From Nocardioides marmoriginsengisoli (lineage in GTDB: Bacteria > Actinomycetota > Actinomycetes > Propionibacteriales > Nocardioidaceae): a stretch of DNA of 64,000 nt. Positions 17,026 through 25,196 of the stretch are shown piece after piece; position 1 is the first letter of the stretch; each line of letters begins with the position of its first letter. The translations under genes were made by a program, and so were the position numbers. The notes beneath the pieces were generated by a model. That model did no database searches. It worked only from the letters and a program-made list of their open reading frames with translations, and was not told the DNA's origin. The stretch covers positions 1 to 64,000 of the forward strand of contig NZ_RJSE01000009.1 of the NCBI RefSeq assembly GCF_003725695.1, in the 5' to 3' direction.

Positions 17026-17438
17026 CCGCACCACCGCTGCGGGCCGCGCTGATCGCCGCAGCCGCCGGCGGGGTCCTCGGGTCGCTGGCCCGGTTCGGGC
17101 TCACCGAGTGGTTCGAGGTGGGAACCGGCTTCCCCTGGACGGGCTTCGCGATCAACGTCGCCGGGAGCGCGCTGCTGGCGGGGCTGGCGGGCATCGCCGC
17201 GGTCCGCCGTACGCCGTGGCTGGGGGTGTTCCTCGGCACCGGGGTCCTCGGCGGCTTCACGACCATGTCCGCGGCATCGGCGGAGACCGTCGTACTCCTC
17301 GAGCGCGACCAGGACCTGACCGCGCTCCTGTACGCCGCCGGGACCCTGCTGGCCGCGCTGGTCGCGGTCTGGCTGGTCGACCGCTGGGTCGGACCGGCCG
17401 AGCGGGCCGCGGCCGAGGACGCGGGGGTGGACGAATGA
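17022..17438 (+). CDS. crcB: CrcB/Fluc fluoride channel, subunit 1
   Basis: A 138-residue four-helix membrane protein that exports fluoride as a dual-topology dimer. The conserved Asn (N45 in GFAINVAGS), Arg24 and the sodium-site/selectivity stretch GGFTTMS (77-83) are present. The GTG start overlaps the upstream stop and has a perfect AGGAGG site. The stop overlaps the second crcB (ATGA), as is typical of heteromeric actinobacterial Fluc pairs. No fluoride riboswitch is visible upstream. Confidence 0.93.
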   Translation: MTAPPLRAALIAAAAGGVLGSLARFGLTEWFEVGTGFPWTGFAINVAGSALLAGLAGIAAVRRTPWLGVFLGTGVLGGFTTMSAASAETVVLLERDQDLTALLYAAGTLLAALVAVWLVDRWVGPAERAAAEDAGVDE

Positions 17439-17761
17439 CCGCGCTGCTCGTCGCGCTGGGTGCCGCGGTCGGTGCGCCGCTGCGGTTGCTCGCGGCCCGG
17501 TACCTGGACCACCGGGGTCGTGCCGGCACGCTGGCGGTCAACCTGCTCGGCTCGGCCCTGCTCGGCTGGCTCGTCGGGCACGGGGTCGACGGGCGACCGA
17601 TGGCGCTGCTCGGCACCGGCTTCTGCGGTGCCTTCACCACCTACTCCGCGGTCGCGGTGCAGTCGGTCAACCGGGGCGGTTGGCGAGGGTTCGGGTACGC
17701 CGTCGGGACCGTGCTGGGGTGTCTGGCGGCGGCGTGGGCGGGGTACCGGATCGGCACCTAG
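17435..17761 (+). CDS. crcB: CrcB/Fluc fluoride channel, subunit 2
   Basis: A 108-residue four-helix partner of the preceding channel protein. The conserved Asn is N36 (AVNLLGSAL), and the GAFTTYS motif is at 65-71. The paired short genes with opposite charge bias suggest a heterodimer of fixed, opposite orientation. The ATG overlaps the preceding TGA. Confidence 0.93.
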   Translation: MTALLVALGAAVGAPLRLLAARYLDHRGRAGTLAVNLLGSALLGWLVGHGVDGRPMALLGTGFCGAFTTYSAVAVQSVNRGGWRGFGYAVGTVLGCLAAAWAGYRIGT

Positions 17762-17792
17762 CCCACTCCCGGCACCTCAGGTGACGCGGTCG

Positions 17793-18140
17793 CTAACCCC
17801 AACCCCACTCGTGGAGCTGGTCGTCATCGATCCCGAAGTGGTGGGCGATCTCGTGGACCACGGTGATCTCGATCTCCTCCGCCAGCTCCTCGACATCGGC
17901 GCACATCCGCAGCAGCGGTCCCCGGAACACGAAGACCTGGTCCGGGGCCAGGAAGGTGTAGGTGCTGTCCCGCTCGGTGAGCGGCGTGCCGACGTACAGG
18001 CCGAGCAGGTCGGACTCGTCCGGGGGCGGCTCCTCCTCGACCAGCACCACGACGTTGTCCAGGAGCGCGGCGAGCTGCGGCGGGATCCTGTCGAGAGCCT
18101 CGCCCACGAGGTCGTCGAAGAGGTCGTCGGCCAGATCCAT
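17793..18140 (-). CDS. Zincin-like metallopeptidase family protein
   Basis: A 115-residue protein of the minimal zincin family (DUF1025 type). The zinc motif HEIAHHFGI (HExxH) is near residue 95, preceded by the acidic helix ELAEEIEITVV. There is no signal peptide, so it is cytoplasmic. These small proteins are widespread in actinobacteria and their substrates are unknown. The start is ATG 18140. Confidence 0.85.
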   Translation of the reverse strand: MDLADDLFDDLVGEALDRIPPQLAALLDNVVVLVEEEPPPDESDLLGLYVGTPLTERDSTYTFLAPDQVFVFRGPLLRMCADVEELAEEIEITVVHEIAHHFGIDDDQLHEWGWG

Positions 18141-18168
18141 GGCGTCAGCCTAGGAGGCCGGTCCAGAT

Positions 18169-18197
18169 TTGTCGGGCCCCGCCGCCGCCCCTATGCT
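18169..18197 (+). promoter_or_regulatory. Promoter of tRNA-Glu/tRNA-Asp
   Basis: TTGTCG (18169-18174), a 17-base spacer and TATGCT (18192-18197) form a good sigma-70-type promoter about 33 bases before tRNA-Glu. The tRNA-Phe gene has the same TATGCT element at a similar distance. Confidence 0.65.
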
Positions 18198-18230
18198 TGA
18201 CCGGTCCCCTGCGCTCTGCGCGGTGGGCAG

Positions 18231-18303
18231 GCCCCCATCGTCTAGTGGCCTAGGACGTCGCCCTTTCACGGCGGTAGCACGGGTTCGAATCCCGTTGGGG
18301 GTG
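18231..18303 (+). tRNA. tRNA-Glu (anticodon TTC)
   Basis: The acceptor GCCCCCA pairs with TGGGGGT, the anticodon stem CGCC/GGCG encloses loop CTTTCAC with anticodon TTC, and the T-arm is ACGGG-TTCGAAT-CCCGT. The discriminator is G and CCA is not encoded. Confidence 0.97.
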
Positions 18304-18367
18304 CGATTGTGAGAGTGGCCGGTGGATGCGTTAACATTCCGTGGCTTCACAATCCGAAGCACAACCA

Positions 18368-18441
18368 GGCCCCGTAGCGCAGTTGGTTAGCGCGCCGCCC
18401 TGTCACGGCGGAGGCCGCGGGTTCGAGTCCCGTCGGGGTCG
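18368..18441 (+). tRNA. tRNA-Asp (anticodon GTC)
   Basis: The acceptor GGCCCCG pairs with CGGGGTC, the anticodon loop is CTGTCAC with anticodon GTC, and the T-arm contains TTCGAGT. It lies 64 bases after tRNA-Glu and is probably in the same transcript, ended by the strong hairpin at 18453. Confidence 0.97.
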
Positions 18442-18452
18442 CAAGAGAGAAC

Positions 18453-18492
18453 GAGAGCCCGGACCATCAGGTCCGGGCTCTCGTGGTCTTTT
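18453..18492 (+). terminator. Rho-independent terminator of the tRNA-Glu/Asp unit
   Basis: A perfect 12-bp stem GAGAGCCCGGAC/GTCCGGGCTCTC with a 6-base loop is followed by GTGGTCTTTT. Confidence 0.92.
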
Positions 18493-18515
18493 GAGAGGGG
18501 CGACCTCGTCGACTC

Positions 18516-19184
18516 CTACTCCTCGACGACGGCTCGCATCGACGTGACGTTCGAGCTGAAGATCTGCTCCGGGTTAAGACTGCTGGGCTCGAAGACGGTC
18601 TCCGTAGCGCTCACCATCGTGCCGTCGGTTCGAAAGGTGCGGACATTCCGTTCTACGCGTAGATCATCCAGCCTGGACTTCGCGAGCTGCCCGTCAACAG
18701 GCAACGTGTACTTCCCGGGACCGAACTCTGCGGGAGCCTTCACGGAAACCAGGACCGTCGTGATCGTCACGTCTCCGTCAGAGCCACGCCCGACGTCGCA
18801 ACTGAGCATCGCGGGCGTAGCCGTCGGGCAGGAGGGCCTTTGCGGATGATCTCCCTCGGGCTCCTCGTAGAGCCTCCAGGTGTGCTGACCTTCGTTCCCG
18901 AAGTCGACGTACCGAGCGCCGGTTCCGGCAGCCGAACGACTTGCCGCACCGTTCTCGCCGAGCGACCCATGGCGAGCGGGTCCGAGCGGGCTGGTTCCCG
19001 AGAATGCCCGTCTAGCCGCGGCCTCAAAGGCTTCGGCCGACGTCGGCGACCCGAGGGCGGCGGGCGCCGGCACAGCGGCGCGATCACCACTACGCGTCGC
19101 CAGTGCGATACCACCACACGCCGCGGCCACCAGGAACACCGCAGAAGCCACTGGGACGGTCCGTCCTGAACGTTGACTCACCAT
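18516..19184 (-). CDS. Hypothetical membrane-anchored or secreted protein
   Basis: A 222-residue protein with no family I recognise. The N-terminus MVSQRSGRTVPVASAVFLVA leads into a hydrophobic segment (about 10-28) that acts as a signal or anchor. The exported part contains two cysteines near the middle and beta-rich stretches (VTITTVLVSVKAPAEFGPGKYTLPV). The start is ATG 19184, seven bases inside the upstream gene, so the two are coupled; GTG 19181 is the alternative. G+C is visibly lower than in neighbouring genes. Position beside two tRNA genes suggests a transferred pair, although no integrase is present. Confidence 0.65.
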   Translation of the reverse strand: MVSQRSGRTVPVASAVFLVAAACGGIALATRSGDRAAVPAPAALGSPTSAEAFEAAARRAFSGTSPLGPARHGSLGENGAASRSAAGTGARYVDFGNEGQHTWRLYEEPEGDHPQRPSCPTATPAMLSCDVGRGSDGDVTITTVLVSVKAPAEFGPGKYTLPVDGQLAKSRLDDLRVERNVRTFRTDGTMVSATETVFEPSSLNPEQIFSSNVTSMRAVVEE

Positions 19185-19654
19185 GTCGGGTTGTCCTTCC
19201 ACGTGCCGAGTTTGGTGCTGACCGTCCAGCACAGATTGCCGTCGTTGGTTGTGCACTGGGCAACGCGAGTTCGTTTGATCATGCGTTGCGCTTGCAGGGT
19301 CGCCTGGTACCGGATCGAGCCGTTCCCACACCCGTCGGTGTCATAGCCGCGGACACCGCTCAGGGCCGTGTCCCCATCCCCCATCTCGGAGACGAAGTAG
19401 AAGGACGTGCCCAGGCCATCTCGCGGGCAAAGGTCCGACACCTTGAGGTCGTAGTCGAACTTGAACTTGCCGGCGAACTCGATCTCGCCTTGGACCAGAC
19501 CCGTTCCGTACCCCGGGAGGAATGGATCAGATTGCAGGTTCACTTGATAGATCGGTGGGACTGCCTGAGCGGCCCGCAGAGGCAGTACTGCGACGGCCAG
19601 TGCGGCCGCCGCTGAGCCTGCGGCGAGCGTGCGCCGTTTCCATTTCGGTTTCAT
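19178..19654 (-). CDS. Hypothetical secreted protein
   Basis: A 158-residue exported protein with a clear signal peptide (basic MKPKWKRRTLA, hydrophobic AAALAVAVLPL, cleavage near AAQA). The mature part holds four cysteines (in CPRDG, DGCGNG, AQCTTN and LCWTV), consistent with two disulfides, and aromatic glycine-rich beta segments. No family was recognised. It overlaps the next gene by seven bases, so the two products probably act together outside the cell. Lower G+C than the surroundings suggests transfer. Confidence 0.65.
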   Translation of the reverse strand: MKPKWKRRTLAAGSAAAALAVAVLPLRAAQAVPPIYQVNLQSDPFLPGYGTGLVQGEIEFAGKFKFDYDLKVSDLCPRDGLGTSFYFVSEMGDGDTALSGVRGYDTDGCGNGSIRYQATLQAQRMIKRTRVAQCTTNDGNLCWTVSTKLGTWKDNPTW

Positions 19655-19754
19655 ACCTAGATAGACACCGAAACCGCCTGTTGAACACGCGGCGGCCTGA
19701 TCTCAGGGTAATTCCCGATAGCGGCATCCGGAGAACCTTGGCAGGGTTGCGCCC

Positions 19755-20534
19755 ATGACCTCTCCAGTCGTCACCAGTCCTGCCGCCGCGCGCGCCGTCG
19801 ACCTCACCAAGGTCTACGGCTCCGGTGAGTCCGAGGTGCGGGCGCTCGCCGGCGTCACCCTCGACCTCAACGCCGGCGAGTTCACCGCGATCATGGGGCC
19901 GTCGGGGTCGGGGAAGTCCACCCTGATGCACTGCCTCGCGGCGCTCGACACCCCCAGCTCCGGCCAGGTGATCGTCGACGGCACCGAGCTGGGCAGCCTG
20001 AGCGACAAGGACCTGACCGTGCTGCGCCGCAGCCGGATCGGCTTCATCTTCCAGTCGTTCAACCTGATCCCGACGCTGAGCGCCCGCGAGAACATCCTGC
20101 TGCCCCTGTCGCTGGCGGGAGCGGCCCCGGACCAAGCCTGGTTCGACGCCGTGGTCGACACCGTCGGGCTGCGCGACCGGCTCGGCCACCGGCCGAGCGA
20201 GATGTCCGGCGGCCAGCAGCAGCGGGTCGCCTGCGCCCGGGCCCTGGTCAGCAAGCCGTCGATCATCTTCGCCGACGAGCCGACCGGCAACCTGGACTCG
20301 GTCTCCGGCGCCGACGTCCTGGCGTTCCTGCGCCGTTCGGTCGACGAGTTCGGTCAGACGATCGTGATGGTGACCCACGACGCGGTGGCCGCGTCGCACT
20401 GCGACCGGGTGATCTTCCTCGCCGACGGCGCCGTGGTCGACGAGCTCGCCCGGCCGAGTCGCGAGGAGATCCTCGAGCACATCACCGCGCTCCAGGCCGC
20501 GGCCGTCGGCAACCGTCGCGACACGGGGGCCTGA
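19755..20534 (+). CDS. ABC transporter ATP-binding protein, MacB/LolD type
   Basis: A 259-residue nucleotide-binding subunit. Walker A is GPSGSGKST (48-56), the signature MSGGQQQRVACARA, and Walker B IIFADEPTG with NLDS after it. The MacB/LolD subfamily pairs with FtsX-type permeases for mechanical export or lipoprotein-type transfer. It lies three bases upstream of such a permease. It is divergent from the secreted-protein pair across about 100 bases. Confidence 0.93.
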   Translation: MTSPVVTSPAAARAVDLTKVYGSGESEVRALAGVTLDLNAGEFTAIMGPSGSGKSTLMHCLAALDTPSSGQVIVDGTELGSLSDKDLTVLRRSRIGFIFQSFNLIPTLSARENILLPLSLAGAAPDQAWFDAVVDTVGLRDRLGHRPSEMSGGQQQRVACARALVSKPSIIFADEPTGNLDSVSGADVLAFLRRSVDEFGQTIVMVTHDAVAASHCDRVIFLADGAVVDELARPSREEILEHITALQAAAVGNRRDTGA

Positions 20535-20537
20535 GCC

Positions 20538-23087
20538 TTGTTCAAGCTGATCCTGCGCAACGTCGGCGCGCGCAAGATGCGCCTGGCGATGAGCGCCCTC
20601 GCGATCGTCCTCGGAGTGGCCTTCCTCTCCGGCGTCCTGGTCTTCTCGGCCGGCCTGAGCAAGACCTTCGACGGCATCATCCAGGGCACCACTCCGGATG
20701 GTGTCGTCCGCGTCGAGGGAGCCGAGTCCTTCACGGCCGGCGAGACCGGCGTCTCCGCGGCCACCGTCACCCCGGACACCGTCGCGAGGCTCGCGGCGCT
20801 CCCCGAGGTCGACCGGGCCGACGGCAACGTGGACGGATTCGGGATGTACGTCGTCGACTCCGACGGCGACCTGCTCGGCGGCACCGGAGCGCCCACGCTG
20901 GCGTTCAACCGGACCGAAGCACCGAACATGGACGGCAACAACATCCTCACCCTGCTCGACGGACGCTGGGGCAAGGGCGCCGGCGAGATCGTGCTGGACG
21001 AGGGCTCCGCCGAGAAGGCCGGCTACTCCCTCGGGGACAGCGTCAAGCTGCTGACCCCGGCGGGCCAGCTGGAGCGCACCGCGACCCTGGTCGGCACCGC
21101 GGAGTTCAACGGCGGCGGTACGGCGGGCGCCACCCTGATCATCTTCGACACCCCCGGCGCCCAGGAGGTCTTCCTCGGCGGCCGCGACGTCTTCACCACC
21201 GTTGCCCTGACCGCCGCGGACGGCGTCTCGCAGTCCGAGCTGGTCAAGGCTGCCAAGGCGGTGCTGCCGGCAGGCTTCGAGGCGGTCCCCGGCGACCAGG
21301 TCGTCAAGGAGTCCGAGGACGCGATGGCCCAGTTCCTCGACGTGATCAAGACCTTCCTGCTGGTCTTCGCGCTGATCGCGGTGATCGTCGGGGCGTTCAT
21401 CATCGTCAACACCTTCTCGATCCTGGTCGCCCAGCGAACCCGGGAGTCGGCGCTGCTGCGCGCACTCGGAGCGAGCCGGCGGCAGGTGACCAGCGCGATC
21501 CTGGCCGAGGCGTTCGTGATGGCGCTCTTCGCCTCGACGGTCGGCATCGGCCTGGGCTGGGCGCTCGCCCGCGGTCTGGCGGCGATGTTCAGCAGCTTCG
21601 GCCTGGACATCGAGGGCAGCTTCCTGAACCTGACCACGGCCACGGTGGTGACCAGCTACACGGTGGGCATCCTGGTCACGCTGGTCGCCGCCCTCCTCCC
21701 CGCGCGCCGGGCGGGCCGGGTCGCCCCGGTCGCCGCCATGCGCGAGGACACCGTGCCCGCGAAGGGCTCGCTGCGCCGGCGCTCGGTGATCGGGTCCATC
21801 GTGATCGCGGTCTCCGTCGCCGCGGCGATCGCGGGCCTGGCCGGGGTGGACGGGATGCCGGCAGCAGCCTGGGTCGGCATCGGGGCCTTCCTCTCGCTGC
21901 TGACCGTCGCGGTGCTGAGCCCGGTGATCGGGTTCCCGGTGCTGGTCGCCTGCCGGGCGGTCTTCGGACGGCTGTTCGGGGCCTCGGGGCGCCTCGCCGG
22001 CGAGAACGCGATGCGCGACCCCCGGCGTACGGGTGCGACTGCGTCGGCGCTGATGATCGGGCTGGCCCTGGTCTCGACGATCGCGGTGATGGCCGGCTCG
22101 ATGAAGGCCTCGGTCGACACCGTGGTCGACGAGCAGTTCGCCCCCGACTTCATCGCCCAGTCGGTGATCTTCGCTCCGTTCTCGACCCAGGTCGGCGACC
22201 GGATGGAGCAGGTCGACGGGGTCGCGACGGTGAGCCGGCAGCAGATGCTGGACGCCAAGGTCGACGGGCACAACGAGACGATCGGCGCCGCTGATGCCAA
22301 CTTCGACGACGTCTCGAAGCTCGAGGCCGGCGAGGGTTCCGTGGACTTCGGTGCGGGCAAGGCGATCATCAACGAGGACAAGGCCGAGGAAGAGGGCTGG
22401 AAGGTGGGCGACACCCTGAAGCTCGCCTTCCCGGGCGGCAAGAAGCTGTCGATCCAGATCGGCGGCATCATCCGCGAGAACAGCGTGGTGGTCTTCGGCA
22501 TCAACGTCCCCCTCGAGGTCGTCGAGCAGGCAGGGATCCAACGGCAGGACAACGCCCTGAGCATCGTCCTCGACGACGGCGCCGACCCGGCCGCCGTGCA
22601 CCGGGCGCTGGACAGGGTCGCCAAGCCGATCCCGTTGATCGAGGTGAACGACAAGGAAGGCTTCGCCGAGAGCATTCGCGGACAGGTGAACCAGCTGCTG
22701 TACATGATCTACGGCCTGCTGGCGCTGGCGATCATCATCGCCATCATCGGCATCGTGAACACGCTCGGCCTCTCGGTCCTGGAACGCACCCGGGAGATCG
22801 GCCTCCTCCGCGCGATCGGGATGACCCGGCGGCAGCTGCGCCGCACCATCACCCTGGAGTCGGTGGCGATCGCGGTCCTCGGCGCGGTGCTGGGGATGGC
22901 GCTCGGGCTGATCTACGGCACCCTGCTCCAGCGGGTCCTCAAGGAGGACCTGACGGTGCTGTCGATCCCGTTCTCGCAGCTGCTCGTCTTCGGCTTGATC
23001 GCCGTGGTCGTGGGCGTGCTGGCGGCGGTGATGCCGGCGGTGCGGGCGTCGCGCCTGAACGTGCTGAACGCGATCTCGACGGAGTGA
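20538..23087 (+). CDS. ABC transporter permease, FtsX/MacB family
   Basis: An 849-residue permease with the duplicated FtsX layout of large actinobacterial exporters. It has an N-terminal helix, a long extracellular domain (about 45-260), three helices with the FtsX block (about 265-400), a middle membrane region, a second extracellular domain (about 530-710) and a final FtsX block with RTREIGLLRAIGMTRRQLR. The start is TTG. Cargo is unknown. It converges on the BASS transporter gene with one base between the stops. Confidence 0.92.
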   Translation: MFKLILRNVGARKMRLAMSALAIVLGVAFLSGVLVFSAGLSKTFDGIIQGTTPDGVVRVEGAESFTAGETGVSAATVTPDTVARLAALPEVDRADGNVDGFGMYVVDSDGDLLGGTGAPTLAFNRTEAPNMDGNNILTLLDGRWGKGAGEIVLDEGSAEKAGYSLGDSVKLLTPAGQLERTATLVGTAEFNGGGTAGATLIIFDTPGAQEVFLGGRDVFTTVALTAADGVSQSELVKAAKAVLPAGFEAVPGDQVVKESEDAMAQFLDVIKTFLLVFALIAVIVGAFIIVNTFSILVAQRTRESALLRALGASRRQVTSAILAEAFVMALFASTVGIGLGWALARGLAAMFSSFGLDIEGSFLNLTTATVVTSYTVGILVTLVAALLPARRAGRVAPVAAMREDTVPAKGSLRRRSVIGSIVIAVSVAAAIAGLAGVDGMPAAAWVGIGAFLSLLTVAVLSPVIGFPVLVACRAVFGRLFGASGRLAGENAMRDPRRTGATASALMIGLALVSTIAVMAGSMKASVDTVVDEQFAPDFIAQSVIFAPFSTQVGDRMEQVDGVATVSRQQMLDAKVDGHNETIGAADANFDDVSKLEAGEGSVDFGAGKAIINEDKAEEEGWKVGDTLKLAFPGGKKLSIQIGGIIRENSVVVFGINVPLEVVEQAGIQRQDNALSIVLDDGADPAAVHRALDRVAKPIPLIEVNDKEGFAESIRGQVNQLLYMIYGLLALAIIIAIIGIVNTLGLSVLERTREIGLLRAIGMTRRQLRRTITLESVAIAVLGAVLGMALGLIYGTLLQRVLKEDLTVLSIPFSQLLVFGLIAVVVGVLAAVMPAVRASRLNVLNAISTE

Positions 23088-23088
23088 C

Positions 23089-23961
23089 TCAGCCTGCCGG
23101 CTGCGGCGCGGCTCTCCTGCTGATCAGGAAGCCCGCCGCGGCCGCCAGCGGGAACATCGCGATGCCGTAGACGGCGGCGGGGATCGCGAAGGTGTCGTTG
23201 TCGAGCACGCTGACCGCCACCGCGATCGCCAGCGTGCTGTTGTGGATCCCGACCTCGAACGAGGTGGCGATCGCCTGCTCGCGGGTCACCCCGGCGATCC
23301 ACGGCAGCAGGTAGCCGATCGTCAGCGAGCAAGCGCAGAAGACCACCGCGATCATCCCGACGTCGGCGAGGTAGTCGCCGAGGTTCTCGCGCTCGCCCAG
23401 GAGCGCGCCGGCGATGACCAGCACCAGGACGACGGCAGAGGCGGTCCGCACCGGTCGCTCGGCGCGGTCGGAGAACGCGGGTCGGAGGCGTCGTACCAGC
23501 ATCCCGATCCCGACCGGGACCAGGACGATCGCGAACACCTGAAGCATCTTCCCGAACTGGAGCCCGACGTCACCGGCGCCGCTCGGCTCGAAGTGATTGA
23601 TCGCCACGTTGACCACCACCGGCAGGGTCAGCACGGCCAGGACCGAGTTGATCGCGGTGAGGCTGATGTTCAACGCCACGTCCCCGCGGAACAGGTGGCT
23701 GAACAGGTTGGCCGTCGTGCCGCCGGGCGAGGCCGCCAGCAGCATCATCCCGACGGCGAGCACCGCCTCCAGGTCGAACGCCTTGATCAGACCGAAGCAG
23801 AGCGCGGGAAGCAGCAGCACCTGGGCGATCAGCGCGATCACCACCGCCTTCGGGTGCTGCGCCACCCGGCGGAAGTCGTCGACGGTCAGCGCGAGGCCGA
23901 GCCCGAACATGATGATCGCCAGCGCCGCCGGGAGGGCGACCGAGGTCAGTGCTGAGTCCAT
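23089..23961 (-). CDS. BASS-family transporter (bile acid:sodium symporter)
   Basis: A 290-residue protein with about nine to ten membrane helices. It has BASS family features: an early MFGLGLALTVDDF motif, the helix-break ASPGGTTANLFSHLFRGD, and a later ATSFEVGIHNSTLAIAV crossover motif. BASS members move bile acids, steroid conjugates, pantoate or organic anions with sodium. It is the last gene of the CYP51 run, 14 bases after the preceding stop, so a steroid-like or acidic terpenoid cargo is a reasonable inference. Confidence 0.88.
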   Translation of the reverse strand: MDSALTSVALPAALAIIMFGLGLALTVDDFRRVAQHPKAVVIALIAQVLLLPALCFGLIKAFDLEAVLAVGMMLLAASPGGTTANLFSHLFRGDVALNISLTAINSVLAVLTLPVVVNVAINHFEPSGAGDVGLQFGKMLQVFAIVLVPVGIGMLVRRLRPAFSDRAERPVRTASAVVLVLVIAGALLGERENLGDYLADVGMIAVVFCACSLTIGYLLPWIAGVTREQAIATSFEVGIHNSTLAIAVAVSVLDNDTFAIPAAVYGIAMFPLAAAAGFLISRRAAPQPAG

Positions 23962-23975
23962 GGCTCAGCATAGGT

Positions 23976-25196
23976 TCACAGGACGGTGATCGGGATCGCC
24001 TTGCGGTGCTCGAACGCGAACGATGCGCCGGTGCTGAACCGGGTGACCGCGACCTCGCCGGCCTCGGCCGCCGCCTCCTCCCGCCGTAGGACGTGCGCCG
24101 TCCAGGCCTGCTCCGAGCCGGTGACCTCGACGTCCAGGTGCGGGTCGACCGCACGGACCGCGGCCTGCAACGGAGCCACCGCGTCCGGGCCGACCAGGGT
24201 GATCCAGGCGCCGTCGTGGTGGGCGGGGCCGTGGGAGACGGTCACCGCGTCGCCGATGGTCGCGGCGACGTAGGCGGCCGGGTTGAGCAGTGGGTGCAGC
24301 GCGAGCACCCGGAGCGCGCCGGCCTCGTCGGCCGGAAGACCCAGTGCTGCGCGGATCCGGCCGGCCGCGACGCCGGCGATCCCGACGAGCTGCTTGGTCG
24401 CGATCTCGCGGTACTGGTCCGCCTCGGTGCGACGGTCGATCGCCCGCAGGAAGCCGAGGTTGAGCAGGTGCATCTGCAGGCAGACCTCGTCGGCGATCCG
24501 GACCAGCGCCGCGTGCGAGAACTCGGCGAAGTCCAGGTCGGCGAGGAGGTCCCCGCTGTAGTCGGAGCGGCCTTCTCCGTCCGGGACGATCGGTGCCAGC
24601 TCGGTCAGCGCGGCCCGCGACGAGCGCAGCGCCGTGCAGTCGGCCGACTCGCTCACCGGCGGGTGCGACTCGTCGATGATCACCGTCCAGGCGCAGTGCG
24701 GGCTCCGGTCGGCCGGCAGCCGCGGCGGCCGGTGCACCGGGCGGACCTGCGCCTTCGCGTTGGTCGCCACCGCCGTCGCGTCGAAGGTCGGGTCCTCGAT
24801 GTCGTGGCACATCGTGCGCACGTACTCGGCGCCCATCGGCTCGACGTCCATCAGCGCGCCGCAGTGGTCGAGGTGGAACTCCCCGTGCCAGCGGTCGTGG
24901 ACGGCGTACCGGAAGTCCATGAACTGCGGCGGGGCGCCGATGTCGAGCTGGAGGCCCTTGAAGATCGTGATCACGTCGGTGCCCTCGTAGCCGAGCGCCC
25001 GCTGCATCCGACCGGTGTAGATCGGGCTCGCCGCCATCCACTCCTCGATCGCGACCTGCCCCATCCCCTCGCGACCGAAGGCGCTGATGCACCAGGCCAT
25101 CCCGGAGCGGTCGATCAGCTGCCCGATCAGCAGCAGTTCCGGGACCAGCACCGCGAGCTCGTCACGGCTGAGGTCGGCGTACCGGCTGGTCGTCAT
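23976..25196 (-). CDS. Conserved protein of unknown function in the CYP51 operon
   Basis: A 406-residue soluble protein that I do not recognise. A striking block at about 100-140 contains RWHGEFHLDHCGALMDVEPMG and MCHDIEDPTFD; the clustered His, Cys and Asp residues suggest metal or cofactor binding. A second region has SHGPAHHDGAWITLVGP. There is no signal peptide and no clear membrane helix. The ATG overlaps the P450 stop (ATGA), so the protein is made in step with the P450 and may act on its product. Confidence 0.6.
   Translation of the reverse strand: MTTSRYADLSRDELAVLVPELLLIGQLIDRSGMAWCISAFGREGMGQVAIEEWMAASPIYTGRMQRALGYEGTDVITIFKGLQLDIGAPPQFMDFRYAVHDRWHGEFHLDHCGALMDVEPMGAEYVRTMCHDIEDPTFDATAVATNAKAQVRPVHRPPRLPADRSPHCAWTVIIDESHPPVSESADCTALRSSRAALTELAPIVPDGEGRSDYSGDLLADLDFAEFSHAALVRIADEVCLQMHLLNLGFLRAIDRRTEADQYREIATKQLVGIAGVAAGRIRAALGLPADEAGALRVLALHPLLNPAAYVAATIGDAVTVSHGPAHHDGAWITLVGPDAVAPLQAAVRAVDPHLDVEVTGSEQAWTAHVLRREEAAAEAGEVAVTRFSTGASFAFEHRKAIPITVL

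Noticed and set aside
18305-18354. GATTGTGA/TCACAATC inverted repeat between tRNA-Glu and tRNA-Asp
   Set aside because: The 8-bp arms are 34 bases apart inside a tRNA spacer. It may help processing, but evidence for a distinct element is too thin.
18231-18441. tRNA-Glu/Asp as attachment site of an integrated element
   Set aside because: No integrase and no second copy of a tRNA 3' end was found in the window, so only compositional evidence for transfer remains.
19527-22601. A 1024-codon open frame antisense to the ABC exporter
   Set aside because: High G+C makes long antisense frames common. The product is a low-complexity Arg/Asp/His/Gly-rich sequence with no domain, while the plus strand encodes clear ABC transporter subunits.
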